Assembly (NCBI GenBank): GCA_934572355.1
Contig: CAKTKV010000013.1
Location: forward strand, 1 to 16,210
DNA: 16,210 bases
Source of the DNA: an uncultured Oscillospiraceae bacterium
GTDB lineage: Bacteria; Bacillota; Clostridia; Oscillospirales; Oscillospiraceae
Direction of reading: 5' to 3'
The notes below the pieces were generated by a model. The model searched no databases, was not told where the DNA came from, and was given only the letters and a program-made list of their open reading frames with translations. Of this stretch, positions 1 through 7,358 are shown one piece after another (within the stretch, counting starts at the first letter, position 1; each line of letters begins with the position of its first letter). The position numbers were made by a program, and so were the translations under genes.

Positions 1-19
1 TAACCTGTTTGCCCTCTGC

Positions 20-79
20 CCTTAAAAGCGTTGATTTTACTGGGTTTCTGCTTGTTTTCCTATGTCAACGCTCTTAAAG
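20..79. repeat. Imperfect inverted repeat at the left edge
   Basis: The arms CCTTAAAAGCGTTGA (20-34) and TCAACGCTCTTAAAG (65-79) pair over 15 positions, two of them mismatched or G-T wobble, around a 30-nt spacer. A run of six T lies at 87-92 on the plus strand. It could be a long-loop terminator for a gene left of the window, or the edge or attachment site of a mobile element. No gene is visible in 1-104, and nothing in the sequence decides between these options. Confidence 0.5.
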
Positions 80-104
80 TCCGGGATTTTTTACAGGAAT
101 CTTA

Positions 105-983
105 TCAATAAATATCGTCGATGACTCTGGAGGGGGGAGCTTCGACGACCTCAGGGTGCTGGAACAGATAGCGGATTGCCTGAAGGAACTGGGCGTAATA
201 ATGCCCGTCGACCGTGCGCTCGTCCATGACGAACTTGCAGTCTACATACTTGCGGTCGACCATGTTGCCGTGGCGGTCAAGCTCATAGGAGTGCCGCTTC
301 GCGCCGAAGGCGATGAACACCGGGAGCGTACCGAAGTTATATATATGGTGGAAAATGGGTCCTATGCGCAGCGAGCCAAGGTCGGTGATTATCATCGAGC
401 CGTGGAAGGGGCTTGCCTCGGTCAGGCTCTCGGGAAGCCAGCCAAAATAGTCCAGCATGCGGACGATCGCCAGCGCAAAGCGGAGCAGGAAGCGCGGCGC
501 GCGGCAGAAGGTCTCGGCAACTGCCTCGGTGTTGTTGTTTTCGTCGGAAGCCTTGATCTCGTCGATTTTCTCATTCATCTTGCGGTAGACGTCGAAGATT
601 GTGTCAGTCGGTTCAAAGTGGACCTTGATGGTCGTCTCCGTAGCTTCAACGGAGAGGCTGCGCTTGACGGTCATGACGACAGAGATATCATCCCTTGCGT
701 AGATGCGGCGGCCGACGACAAAGCGGTTGATGCCGGGGAGCATGGACACGCCGCGGATATATGCCGCGATGATAAAGTGCAGAATGCCGATGCCCTTATA
801 GCCCTGAACACGTAGCTGACGCAGACGGCGGTCAACATCGGAGACCTCGAAGCTCTCCTCATACTGGTTGGATGCGTCGTTGCGCGTGGGCATGATATAT
901 GGGATGAACTTGGAGAACGCGGGAAGGGAACGGAGAAGCCGGCCTTCCTTCCTGTCGCCGAAGCGGCGCTTGTATGTACTCAT
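105..983 (-). CDS. CAT/E2-fold acyltransferase-like protein (2-oxoacid dehydrogenase E2 catalytic-domain family), His-less active site
   Basis: This 292-residue protein resembles the catalytic domain of the chloramphenicol acetyltransferase / dihydrolipoamide acyltransferase (E2) superfamily. It lacks any lipoyl or E1/E3-binding domain. The best landmarks are residues 196-227, where SMIITDLGSL and the following GTLPVFIAFG match the E2 strand pair usually read as ISNLG and LAVG, and DERTVDG at 254-260, which sits where E2 enzymes have DHRVIDG and CAT has HHAVCDG. The His that acts as general base in those enzymes is Glu255 here. No E1 or E3 gene is nearby, so a role in a dehydrogenase complex is unlikely. 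The ATG at 983 is preceded by a moderate AAAGG and by a clear promoter. It is divergent from the GNAT gene. Family assignment is fairly sure; substrate and activity are unknown. It may be a non-canonical acyltransferase or a non-catalytic homologue. Confidence 0.8.
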   Translation of the reverse strand: MSTYKRRFGDRKEGRLLRSLPAFSKFIPYIMPTRNDASNQYEESFEVSDVDRRLRQLRVQGYKGIGILHFIIAAYIRGVSMLPGINRFVVGRRIYARDDISVVMTVKRSLSVEATETTIKVHFEPTDTIFDVYRKMNEKIDEIKASDENNNTEAVAETFCRAPRFLLRFALAIVRMLDYFGWLPESLTEASPFHGSMIITDLGSLRIGPIFHHIYNFGTLPVFIAFGAKRHSYELDRHGNMVDRKYVDCKFVMDERTVDGHYYAQFLQAIRYLFQHPEVVEAPPSRVIDDIY

Positions 984-1024
984 ATCTGATCCAGCCTTTG
1001 CTTTTAATTTTTTAAGCTTTTTGT

Positions 1025-1053
1025 ATTATACTATCAATCCGGCGTTATTACAA
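1025..1053 (-). promoter_or_regulatory. Sigma-A-type promoter for the CAT/E2-like gene
   Basis: Read on the minus strand, TTGTAA (1048-1053) and a perfect TATAAT (1025-1030) are separated by exactly 17 nt. The expected start of transcription lies about 35 nt upstream of the ATG at 983. Confidence 0.7.
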
Positions 1054-1106
1054 GTACAATCTTGACTAAATGTCTGAAAATTCACGCGATATGCCGTCGA
1101 AACCGC

Positions 1107-1135
1107 TTGAAAACGCGGGCTCACTGTGCTAATAT
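1107..1135 (+). promoter_or_regulatory. Sigma-A-type promoter for the GNAT gene
   Basis: TTGAAA (1107-1112), a 17-nt spacer and TAATAT (1130-1135) with a TG dinucleotide one base upstream (extended -10). It lies back to back with the minus-strand promoter at 1025-1053, so the 186-bp gap between the two divergent genes carries both promoters about 50 bp apart. Confidence 0.65.
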
Positions 1136-1169
1136 TGCTGCTGCCATCAGATGAAAAGAGGTATGCGGC

Positions 1170-1766
1170 ATGGAAAGCTGCCATGTGAGAATTGCAGGAG
1201 GCGAGGACGCGGAGAAGCTGCTGGCGATCTATGCGCCCTACGTGGAAAACACGGCCATCACCTTTGAATATGAAGTCCCGTCGATAGAGGAGTTCCGAGA
1301 GCGCATCGAGCATACGCTCAGCAGGTATCCCTACCTTGTTGCAGAGCGTGGCGGGGAGATAATGGGCTACGTCTACGCATCCGCGTTCAAGACACGCGCC
1401 GCCTACGCATGGGCTGTGGAGACAAGCATATATATCCGCACCGACGCAAAGCATCTCGGCCTCGGCAAGCTCCTGTACACCGCGCTTGAAGGGGCGCTGA
1501 AGCTGCAGAACATCACGAACGTCAACGCCTGCATCGCGCACCCGACGGTGCCGGACGAATACCTGACGCTCAACAGCGAGCAGTTCCATGAGCACCTTGG
1601 CTACAGGTTCGTCGGCAGATTCACGGGCTGCGCATATAAGTTCGGCCGCTGGTATGACATGGTGTGGATGGAGAAGCACATCGGCGAACACGCCGCTGTT
1701 CCCGCGCCGGTCAGAAGCTTTGACGATATCCGCCCCGAACTGAAGGAAAAATACGCAATAGAATAA
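1170..1766 (+). CDS. GNAT-family N-acetyltransferase, phosphinothricin acetyltransferase (PAT)-like
   Basis: This is a 198-residue cytoplasmic acetyl-CoA-dependent N-acetyltransferase of the PAT/MnaT type. Family landmarks are the N-terminal YAPYVENTAITFEYEVPS (residues 21-38), the acetyl-CoA pyrophosphate loop KHLGLGKLLY (94-103), and the C-terminal block GYRFVGRF followed by YKFGRWYDMVWMEK (144-169). All are typical of PAT-like proteins that acetylate small amines such as phosphinothricin or methionine sulfone-like compounds; the true substrate cannot be read from sequence. About 25 extra residues follow the core domain. AAGAGG lies about 8 nt before the ATG. The gene has its own promoter and terminator, so it is probably monocistronic. 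Confidence 0.9.
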   Translation: MESCHVRIAGGEDAEKLLAIYAPYVENTAITFEYEVPSIEEFRERIEHTLSRYPYLVAERGGEIMGYVYASAFKTRAAYAWAVETSIYIRTDAKHLGLGKLLYTALEGALKLQNITNVNACIAHPTVPDEYLTLNSEQFHEHLGYRFVGRFTGCAYKFGRWYDMVWMEKHIGEHAAVPAPVRSFDDIRPELKEKYAIE

Positions 1767-1773
1767 GGAGATC

Positions 1774-1808
1774 ATATCCGCGGTTCGCTATGAGCCGCGG
1801 ATATTTTT
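1774..1808 (+). terminator. Rho-independent terminator of the GNAT gene
   Basis: The arms 1774-1786 (ATATCCGCGGTTC) and 1792-1804 pair over 13 bp with one G-U, around a 5-nt loop (GCTAT), and run into a short T tract (1804-1808). It starts 8 nt after the stop codon. Confidence 0.85.
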
Positions 1809-1822
1809 GTGCTAAAATCCAG

Positions 1823-1851
1823 TTGCTGTTTTAGCCCCGGTATGCTACAAT
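1823..1851 (+). promoter_or_regulatory. Promoter of the large surface-protein gene
   Basis: TTGCTG (1823-1828), a 17-nt spacer and TACAAT (1846-1851), with TG at 1843-1844 giving an extended -10. The predicted leader is about 50 nt and ends with AAAGGA ahead of the ATG at 1909. Because it follows the GNAT terminator, the surface protein is probably transcribed alone. Confidence 0.65.
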
Positions 1852-1908
1852 ACTGGTATATACACCAAGGCGAGACACTGCCCCGAGGACATCGAAAGGA
1901 AAACGACT

Positions 1909-4900
1909 ATGAAGAGACGACTGCTCAGTATTCTGCTACTTATCTGCATGATGCTGACGCTTTTCCCGGTATCGGCCTTTGCCGAGGAGGACGCGGAAGA
2001 AGCGCCCGTGTGTGTCTGCACCGAAGCATGCGCGGATGGAGCCGTAAACCATGACTGCCCCGTCTGCGGCACCGATGGCGCACAGGCGTGTGACTGCGCG
2101 GAAGAGGTCATAGTCGTGAACGCCGTGGATGATACGGAGGATGCCGGTGACGCGGACGACGTTGATAACGCGGACGAGGTCGATACCCCGGAGGCCGCAG
2201 ACTTTCCCGGGCGCGCGACCGTCCCCCTCACCGCAGAGGCGGCGCCAGCGTCAAGCTCATACATACTGACCTTTGACTCAAACGGCGGCGGAGAGTGCCT
2301 GCACGAAAAGGACGCCGATGGCTGCTGCGCCGTGGACGGATGCGGGCACCCGGACGATTGCTGCCCGAAGAGGGACATGCGCATAGAGATCAAGCAGATA
2401 GGGTACATCGGCATCAGCAAGGCTTACGACGGCACCGCCGAGGGCACGCTGAACCAAATTTACTATACTGACGGCACGAACCGCGTCACGCTCACTGACG
2501 AGGGTGAGGACGCAAACTGCACGATCACGGCCGTCTATGACTTGCCGGATATCGGGAATAGAACTGTCACCGTCACCGTGACGCTCACGGAGGATGCGGC
2601 AAAGCAGTATAAGTTCCAAAACGGTACGTCTGTGGACATCTTCACGATAACCGGGGACATCTACAGGGCTGTTCCTCGCCTCACGCTCAAAGCGGCAAAG
2701 ACCGATTTACTGGTAGGAGATTTCCTGCTGGATGCATTTTCTGTTGACGGCGTGATGGAGAATGCGGAGGTCACATATCGCTGCGCATCAGACCCGACGC
2801 ACGTCGGTCTCGGGGACGACAGCAGCAACGAAGAGCTATTTCGGTTTTCGAAAGCCACCAAAGCGGGCGAGTTCTGGATCTATGCCACGACGGAGGAGAC
2901 CACCAACTATTATGTGGGACGCACAGCCCCGGTCAAGATCACGGTACATAACTTCTGCACGGTTCAGTTTGACGGCAACGGCGTCGGCCTGCCGATAGCT
3001 GACAAGCAGAGAAAAGTGCCATGGGGCTGGGCATACGGCGCGCTTCCTGCCCCAAGCAATGACGGCTATGAGCTTGCCGGCTGGTACACGGAGAAAGATG
3101 GCGGCACAAAAATCGAGGCGACCGACACCGTACCCAGCGGTATAGCTGAGCAGACATTCTACGCGCACTGGGAAACGCACGGGACGGACAGCGACGGCGA
3201 CGGCCTGTGCGACTGGTGCGGCGCTTGCGTACATGCAAAGGCCGCCGAGGGCTATTGCACCGTGGACGGCTGCACGCACAGCGCGGACGGTAAAAGCTGC
3301 TGCCGGAGACAGCCCGTGCTCACCCCGCCGACGGTAAAAGAGACGCTATATATCGATAATACTTATGACGATCTGAAAAACGTGACGCTCATCGGCGGCA
3401 AGGCGGAGGTGGACGGCAAGGCGATCGAAGGCGCGTTCATGCTCGTTAAAAATAGCGAATGGACGAACGCCGATCTTAAAGCCGGGGAGCTCGCCTGCAC
3501 GGTCAGGTTCACGCCCAATGACTTGGAGAGATATACGACCGCAACATGCACGATGACCGTGAATGTCCGCAAGCTCGAAGTCGTCAGGATAGGCAGTGTT
3601 TCGGACATCACCGATAAGACTGTCGGCACGGAGTTTACCGAGCTTGGGCTTCCGGATAAGATCAGCTTCGCCGCGGGGCATGACGGCACCGAGGTGGATC
3701 AGGACTGCCTTGACAGTGTGGTTTGGGATGAGAGCACATATAACAGTAATCTGCCCTTTGAGCAGACCGTTACAGGCACGCTTAAAATATCCGCTTTGCA
3801 GGATCGCGTTGAACAGCCCGGCGAACCGGCAAGCAGAGTCCGCATCAAGGTGAAGCTCCAGGACAGCCGGGGGGCTCCCGAGATCGCGACGGCTCCCTCA
3901 ATACAGTGGACAAAGGGCAGCTTCAGGCTTGATGCCAATCAGATATTTGTCGGCGATGTCTTCAAGCTCGGTACGGATGCAAGCTCGGGAGAAACCGGAG
4001 AGCTTATCGGCGGGGAGGCCAAGATCGGCGATACCGCGGTAAGCGGTACATTCACCTTAGAGCCCGGCGCTCAGATATCGTTTACCGGCGAGGGGCAATA
4101 TGACGTCGCTGTTGTGTTCACGCCTGATGACCGCAGCTATGCGCCCGTCAGGGGCACGATAACAGTGACGGCAGTCAGGCGCACGGTAAGGAGCATTACT
4201 TCCGCGTGTGATGACATTACCGGGAAATATATATGCACGGCATTTGACGCGCTCGGTCTGCCCGCAGGCGTCAGCTTTGAGACCGAGGACGGCAAGGTAT
4301 ACTCTGACGTTAGCGTAACGTGGGATGAAAAGAGCTACGATCCGTATTCCATTGCGGAGCAGACTGTCACCGGTACGCTCGATCTCAATGAGACTGTCAA
4401 GCAGCCCGAGCAGGAGATAAAGGCGTCAGTCAAGGTCAAGCTTGAGAAGACGGAAGACTATATCAGAATCTACTACCGTATATTCAACAGTACGGGAGAG
4501 GTGGAATTTTCTGTAGATGGTCTCGGCGCGCTGTTGGTAGACTATGTTGACCGCGGCTCGCTGGCGGACTATAAGCTCAGGGATATTAGCGAGATCTTCA
4601 AGGCTTTGCAGGATAGCGGCAGGTTCAAAACCAATAGTGCAGACGGATACAGTCTGGACGGCTGGTACTTGAAGCGTGATTATGACAGCTACGTATTTTC
4701 GGAAAAGATAGAAAATGCTGACGAAATACCGAAGGGTGTATACATTCAATACCTGCACGGTAAATTGATCCCCAATACTGTCAAGGTAACGCTTGACCCG
4801 TGCGGCGGTGTGCTGTCGGAGGGAGAAAGCCCCGTGGATCGTATGTATGGGTCTATATATAGAGATCTTCCGACGCCAACGCGCCACGGCTATACCTTCG

Positions 4901-6276
4901 ACGGCTGGTACACCGCCGAGACTGACGGCGACAGGATCTCATATTACTCCGAGGTTGAGCAGATGACCGACCACACCATATATGCGCACTGGAAGCGGGA
5001 TTACAACCATTTGGCTACACCAAAGCAGACGGATGCAGCGCTGAAGACTCCCGCGGACTGCGAGAACGACGCGGTTTACTTCTGGTCCTGCTCAGGCTGC
5101 GGCCTGCTCGACACGAGCCGAACCTTTACCGTGAAGGGGACTGCCTTCGGCCATGACTACACATGGACGTCGAACGGCAACGGTACGCACACCGGCGTAT
5201 GCTCCCACGATAAGAGCCACATCAAGACCGAGAACTGCTCCGGCGGCACGGCCACCTGCACGAAGAAGGCAGTCTGCGCAAAATGCGGCGCCGAGTACGG
5301 CGACCTGGGCGACCATACCTATGGCACTGAGTGGCATAGCGACAGCACTCATCATTGGCATGAATGCTTCCGGTGCAAAGGTGTGGACAGCAAGGTGCTC
5401 CATGCGGACAATGATAAGGATCACAGATGCGATGCTTGCTACCATCTTCTCAGCACCTGCGCGGACAGTAATAACGACCATAAGTGCGACGTCTGCGGAA
5501 AACAGCTCAGCACCTGTGCCGACAATAATAACGACCACCTGTGCGATATTTGTAGCAAGAGGCTGACTGAGCACACCGGCGGCACGGCCACCTGCACGAA
5601 GAAAGCGGTCTGCACGTTCTGCGGCAAGGAGTACGGCGAGCTTGCACCTCACAGCTTCACGGCGGAGAACACCGACGCGAAGTACCTCAAGACCGCAGCG
5701 ACCTGTACGGCGAAGGCGGTATACTATAAGTCCTGCGCAGCCTGCGGAGCAGCCGGGACTGAGACCTTCGAGTACGGCGAGCCAGAATCGCACAGCTACA
5801 CGGCAGAGAACACGGACGCGAAGTACCTCAAGACCGCGGCAAGCTGCACGGCGAAGGCGGTATACTATAAGTCCTGCGCGGATTGCGGAGCGATCGGGAC
5901 TGAGACCTTCGAGTACGGCGAAAAGAACCCCGATAACCATTCCGGTAAGGCGGAGTGGACGGCGACTGCCAGCACCCATGAGCAGAAATGGTCGTGCTGC
6001 GGCATGGTCGCGGTTTCTGCCGAGGGGCACAGCTTCGGCGAATGGGTCGTTACCAAGAGCCCGACCTACAGTCAGCGCGGCATAAGGACGCATACCTGCG
6101 AACTGTGCGGCTATGAGGAGAGCGAGTACATCCCCGCAACAGGCGGCGGAAAGACGCCGAGAACGGGGGACGACAGCGCCCTCGGCCTGTGGAGCCTTCT
6201 CATGTGCACTTCTCTTACCGGGGCACTCAGCCTGACGGCGCTTGGGCTCAAGCGCCGCACAAAGAAAGAACAATAA
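1909..6276 (+). CDS. Large secreted, probably cell-wall-anchored multidomain surface protein (YDG, InlB, Ig-like and Cys-rich repeats)
   Basis: This 1455-residue modular surface protein starts with a Sec signal peptide (1-25, cleavage after AFA). A Cys-rich segment (36-64) and an acidic low-complexity stretch (66-103) follow. A YDG-type domain lies at about 163-240 (motif YDGTAEG). InlB/Listeria-Bacteroides repeats ending in YAHW lie at about 352-421 and 958-1028, with a diverged one at about 851-951 (GYSLDGWYLK). A pair of Ig-like modules resembling group 4 (555-652 and 756-845) shares WDExxY and QTVTGTL, each preceded by a second duplicated beta-type domain. Residues 1031-1410 are Cys-rich with ten CxxC knuckles. 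The C-terminus has TPRTG (1416-1420), a hydrophobic helix and RRTKK, which fits a sortase signal with Pro-Arg-Thr-Gly in place of LPxTG. Ligand and role are unknown; adhesion or matrix binding is inference. No sortase gene is nearby. Confidence 0.9.
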   Translation: MKRRLLSILLLICMMLTLFPVSAFAEEDAEEAPVCVCTEACADGAVNHDCPVCGTDGAQACDCAEEVIVVNAVDDTEDAGDADDVDNADEVDTPEAADFPGRATVPLTAEAAPASSSYILTFDSNGGGECLHEKDADGCCAVDGCGHPDDCCPKRDMRIEIKQIGYIGISKAYDGTAEGTLNQIYYTDGTNRVTLTDEGEDANCTITAVYDLPDIGNRTVTVTVTLTEDAAKQYKFQNGTSVDIFTITGDIYRAVPRLTLKAAKTDLLVGDFLLDAFSVDGVMENAEVTYRCASDPTHVGLGDDSSNEELFRFSKATKAGEFWIYATTEETTNYYVGRTAPVKITVHNFCTVQFDGNGVGLPIADKQRKVPWGWAYGALPAPSNDGYELAGWYTEKDGGTKIEATDTVPSGIAEQTFYAHWETHGTDSDGDGLCDWCGACVHAKAAEGYCTVDGCTHSADGKSCCRRQPVLTPPTVKETLYIDNTYDDLKNVTLIGGKAEVDGKAIEGAFMLVKNSEWTNADLKAGELACTVRFTPNDLERYTTATCTMTVNVRKLEVVRIGSVSDITDKTVGTEFTELGLPDKISFAAGHDGTEVDQDCLDSVVWDESTYNSNLPFEQTVTGTLKISALQDRVEQPGEPASRVRIKVKLQDSRGAPEIATAPSIQWTKGSFRLDANQIFVGDVFKLGTDASSGETGELIGGEAKIGDTAVSGTFTLEPGAQISFTGEGQYDVAVVFTPDDRSYAPVRGTITVTAVRRTVRSITSACDDITGKYICTAFDALGLPAGVSFETEDGKVYSDVSVTWDEKSYDPYSIAEQTVTGTLDLNETVKQPEQEIKASVKVKLEKTEDYIRIYYRIFNSTGEVEFSVDGLGALLVDYVDRGSLADYKLRDISEIFKALQDSGRFKTNSADGYSLDGWYLKRDYDSYVFSEKIENADEIPKGVYIQYLHGKLIPNTVKVTLDPCGGVLSEGESPVDRMYGSIYRDLPTPTRHGYTFDGWYTAETDGDRISYYSEVEQMTDHTIYAHWKRDYNHLATPKQTDAALKTPADCENDAVYFWSCSGCGLLDTSRTFTVKGTAFGHDYTWTSNGNGTHTGVCSHDKSHIKTENCSGGTATCTKKAVCAKCGAEYGDLGDHTYGTEWHSDSTHHWHECFRCKGVDSKVLHADNDKDHRCDACYHLLSTCADSNNDHKCDVCGKQLSTCADNNNDHLCDICSKRLTEHTGGTATCTKKAVCTFCGKEYGELAPHSFTAENTDAKYLKTAATCTAKAVYYKSCAACGAAGTETFEYGEPESHSYTAENTDAKYLKTAASCTAKAVYYKSCADCGAIGTETFEYGEKNPDNHSGKAEWTATASTHEQKWSCCGMVAVSAEGHSFGEWVVTKSPTYSQRGIRTHTCELCGYEESEYIPATGGGKTPRTGDDSALGLWSLLMCTSLTGALSLTALGLKRRTKKEQ
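5449..5562 (+). repeat. Two tandem 57-bp (19-residue) repeats inside the surface-protein gene
   Basis: Copies at 5449-5505 and 5506-5562 both encode LSTCAD, an Asn-rich NNDH, then CDxC. A degenerate third version with DNDKDH and CDAC lies just upstream (5407-5439). The unit couples an Asp/Asn-rich loop with a CxxC knuckle. Confidence 0.85.
5650..5922 (+). repeat. Two tandem 141-bp (47-residue) near-identical repeats inside the surface-protein gene
   Basis: Copies start at 5650 and 5791 and are nearly identical at DNA level through FEYGE. Each encodes HSYTAENTDAKYLKTAA or a close variant, then a Cys, KAVYYKSC and a CxxC pair (CAAC or CADC). The near-identity at synonymous sites points to recent duplication or gene conversion. 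A further duplicated patch, 5241-5267 versus 5577-5603, encodes GGTATCTKK in both copies. Confidence 0.9.
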
Positions 6277-6284
6277 GCATAAAC

Positions 6285-6314
6285 AAGAGCTGCGTGGAAC
6301 TCCACGCAGCTCTT
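6285..6314. terminator. Bidirectional hairpin terminator between convergent genes
   Basis: A perfect 13-bp stem (6285-6297 with 6302-6314, AAGAGCTGCGTGG) closes on a 4-nt loop. It starts 8 nt after the surface-protein stop and ends 15 nt before the stop of the minus-strand DUF2804 gene. T-rich, though not pure, tracts follow on both strands, so it can serve both transcripts. Confidence 0.8.
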
Positions 6315-6329
6315 ACTGTTTGCTTTATA

Positions 6330-7355
6330 TCACCATTTGTTCTCGACTTTTTCGGCAAAGCCGGGGAAGTCGCGCACCTCTATCACCGTTCCGTCGTCCA
6401 GCACAGCTTTGCCGGTGAAGCGGCCGAAAACCTGATGCTGGTCGGACTTGATGAGCTTGACGTCCGTACAGGCGGCGCGGTCGAGCACCGGGACAAAATC
6501 CATTTCAAAGCGCCCGTCGTCGGAGGTAAAGGTCCACGGGGACATGAAGTCCTTTTCATTTCCGGGGATATTGAACTTCACCTGACTGAGCTTGTGCGCC
6601 CTGCCGTTATAGAAGAGCATGTTTTCGCTCGCGGCAGAGCAGTCTCCGAAGCCGTAGCCGATGTTCCAGCCGAAGGGCACGCCGTCGATATGATAGGAGG
6701 CCGAACCCCAGTACCATGTGTTGTGATACGTCCACACTCCGCGCCCCCAGTCGAGCACGGCGAAGCTCTCCGACGGGTCAAAGACGTACTTCACGCCGTT
6801 ATAGCTGACCTCGCCCTCGGCGCGCATACAGTTTATCTTCTGGTTATAGTAGAAATGGCCGGGCTTATCGAAGGGTGTACAGATGACCATGCTGTCCTCA
6901 GGCTCGTCGAAGAGCTCGACATGCGCCGTTATCGCCCCGCCGGGGCCGAAGTTATCCATGCGCGCGTCGAGCACACGGCGGCCGGAACCGGCGTGCTTAA
7001 AGCTGATGAGGTGCTTTTTTCCGCCGTGCGAAACATCGCCCTCGGCGGAGGTCTCGGGCATACGGAGCTTGCCGAGCGGCATGAAGCTCATGGGACTGTT
7101 GGTGATCTCCCAGCCATTTTCAAAGTCCAGCAGGGAGATGGAGTCGAGCCCCATGTAGCCGTTGTCGTCCACGGTGAGGGCGAGGGCAAAGCGGCCGTTG
7201 TTGATGAGATAGTAATCCCATTCCTTGATGCGGAGCTTGCCTGCCTTTATATCGGCGCGGCGATAGACGGGGAGGAGCTTCTTTGCGTAGCCGGGCTGAG
7301 TGAGGTTCCCGCTGCCGTCGAGCAACGGGATGCGTTCGGTGATCTCGTGCTGCAT
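6330..7355 (-). CDS. DUF2804 family protein
   Basis: This 341-residue protein matches DUF2804 over essentially its whole length. The recognisable landmarks are the N-terminal block with pLLDGSG, a VYRR segment and KEWDYYLINN (residues about 9-53), and the later SFAVLDWGRGVWTYHNTWYW block. It has no signal peptide and no membrane segment and is rich in aromatic residues and beta-strand patterns, so it is probably a cytosolic beta-sandwich protein. I know of no established biochemical function for the family. Its start lies only 3 nt after the stop of the DnaI-like gene, so it is very probably the last gene of the dnaB-like/dnaI operon. Whether this is a functional link or simple read-through is not shown. 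Confidence 0.85.
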   Translation of the reverse strand: MQHEITERIPLLDGSGNLTQPGYAKKLLPVYRRADIKAGKLRIKEWDYYLINNGRFALALTVDDNGYMGLDSISLLDFENGWEITNSPMSFMPLGKLRMPETSAEGDVSHGGKKHLISFKHAGSGRRVLDARMDNFGPGGAITAHVELFDEPEDSMVICTPFDKPGHFYYNQKINCMRAEGEVSYNGVKYVFDPSESFAVLDWGRGVWTYHNTWYWGSASYHIDGVPFGWNIGYGFGDCSAASENMLFYNGRAHKLSQVKFNIPGNEKDFMSPWTFTSDDGRFEMDFVPVLDRAACTDVKLIKSDQHQVFGRFTGKAVLDDGTVIEVRDFPGFAEKVENKW

Positions 7356-7358
7356 TGA

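Noticed and set aside
5449..5922. Tandem repeats considered as a CRISPR-like array
   Set aside because: The repeats are in frame, contiguous without unique spacers, and encode a continuous Cys-rich protein.
5092..6273. Minus-strand open frame of 393 codons opposite the surface-protein tail
   Set aside because: It mirrors the repeated plus-strand coding sequence, and its Ala/Arg/Val-rich repeats are the antisense of the Cys-rich repeats. No plausible ribosome binding site or family match.
6189..7358. Plus-strand open frame of 389 codons opposite the DUF2804 gene
   Set aside because: It crosses a strong bidirectional terminator and lies antisense to a well-conserved DUF2804 protein. Composition is typical of a shadow frame.
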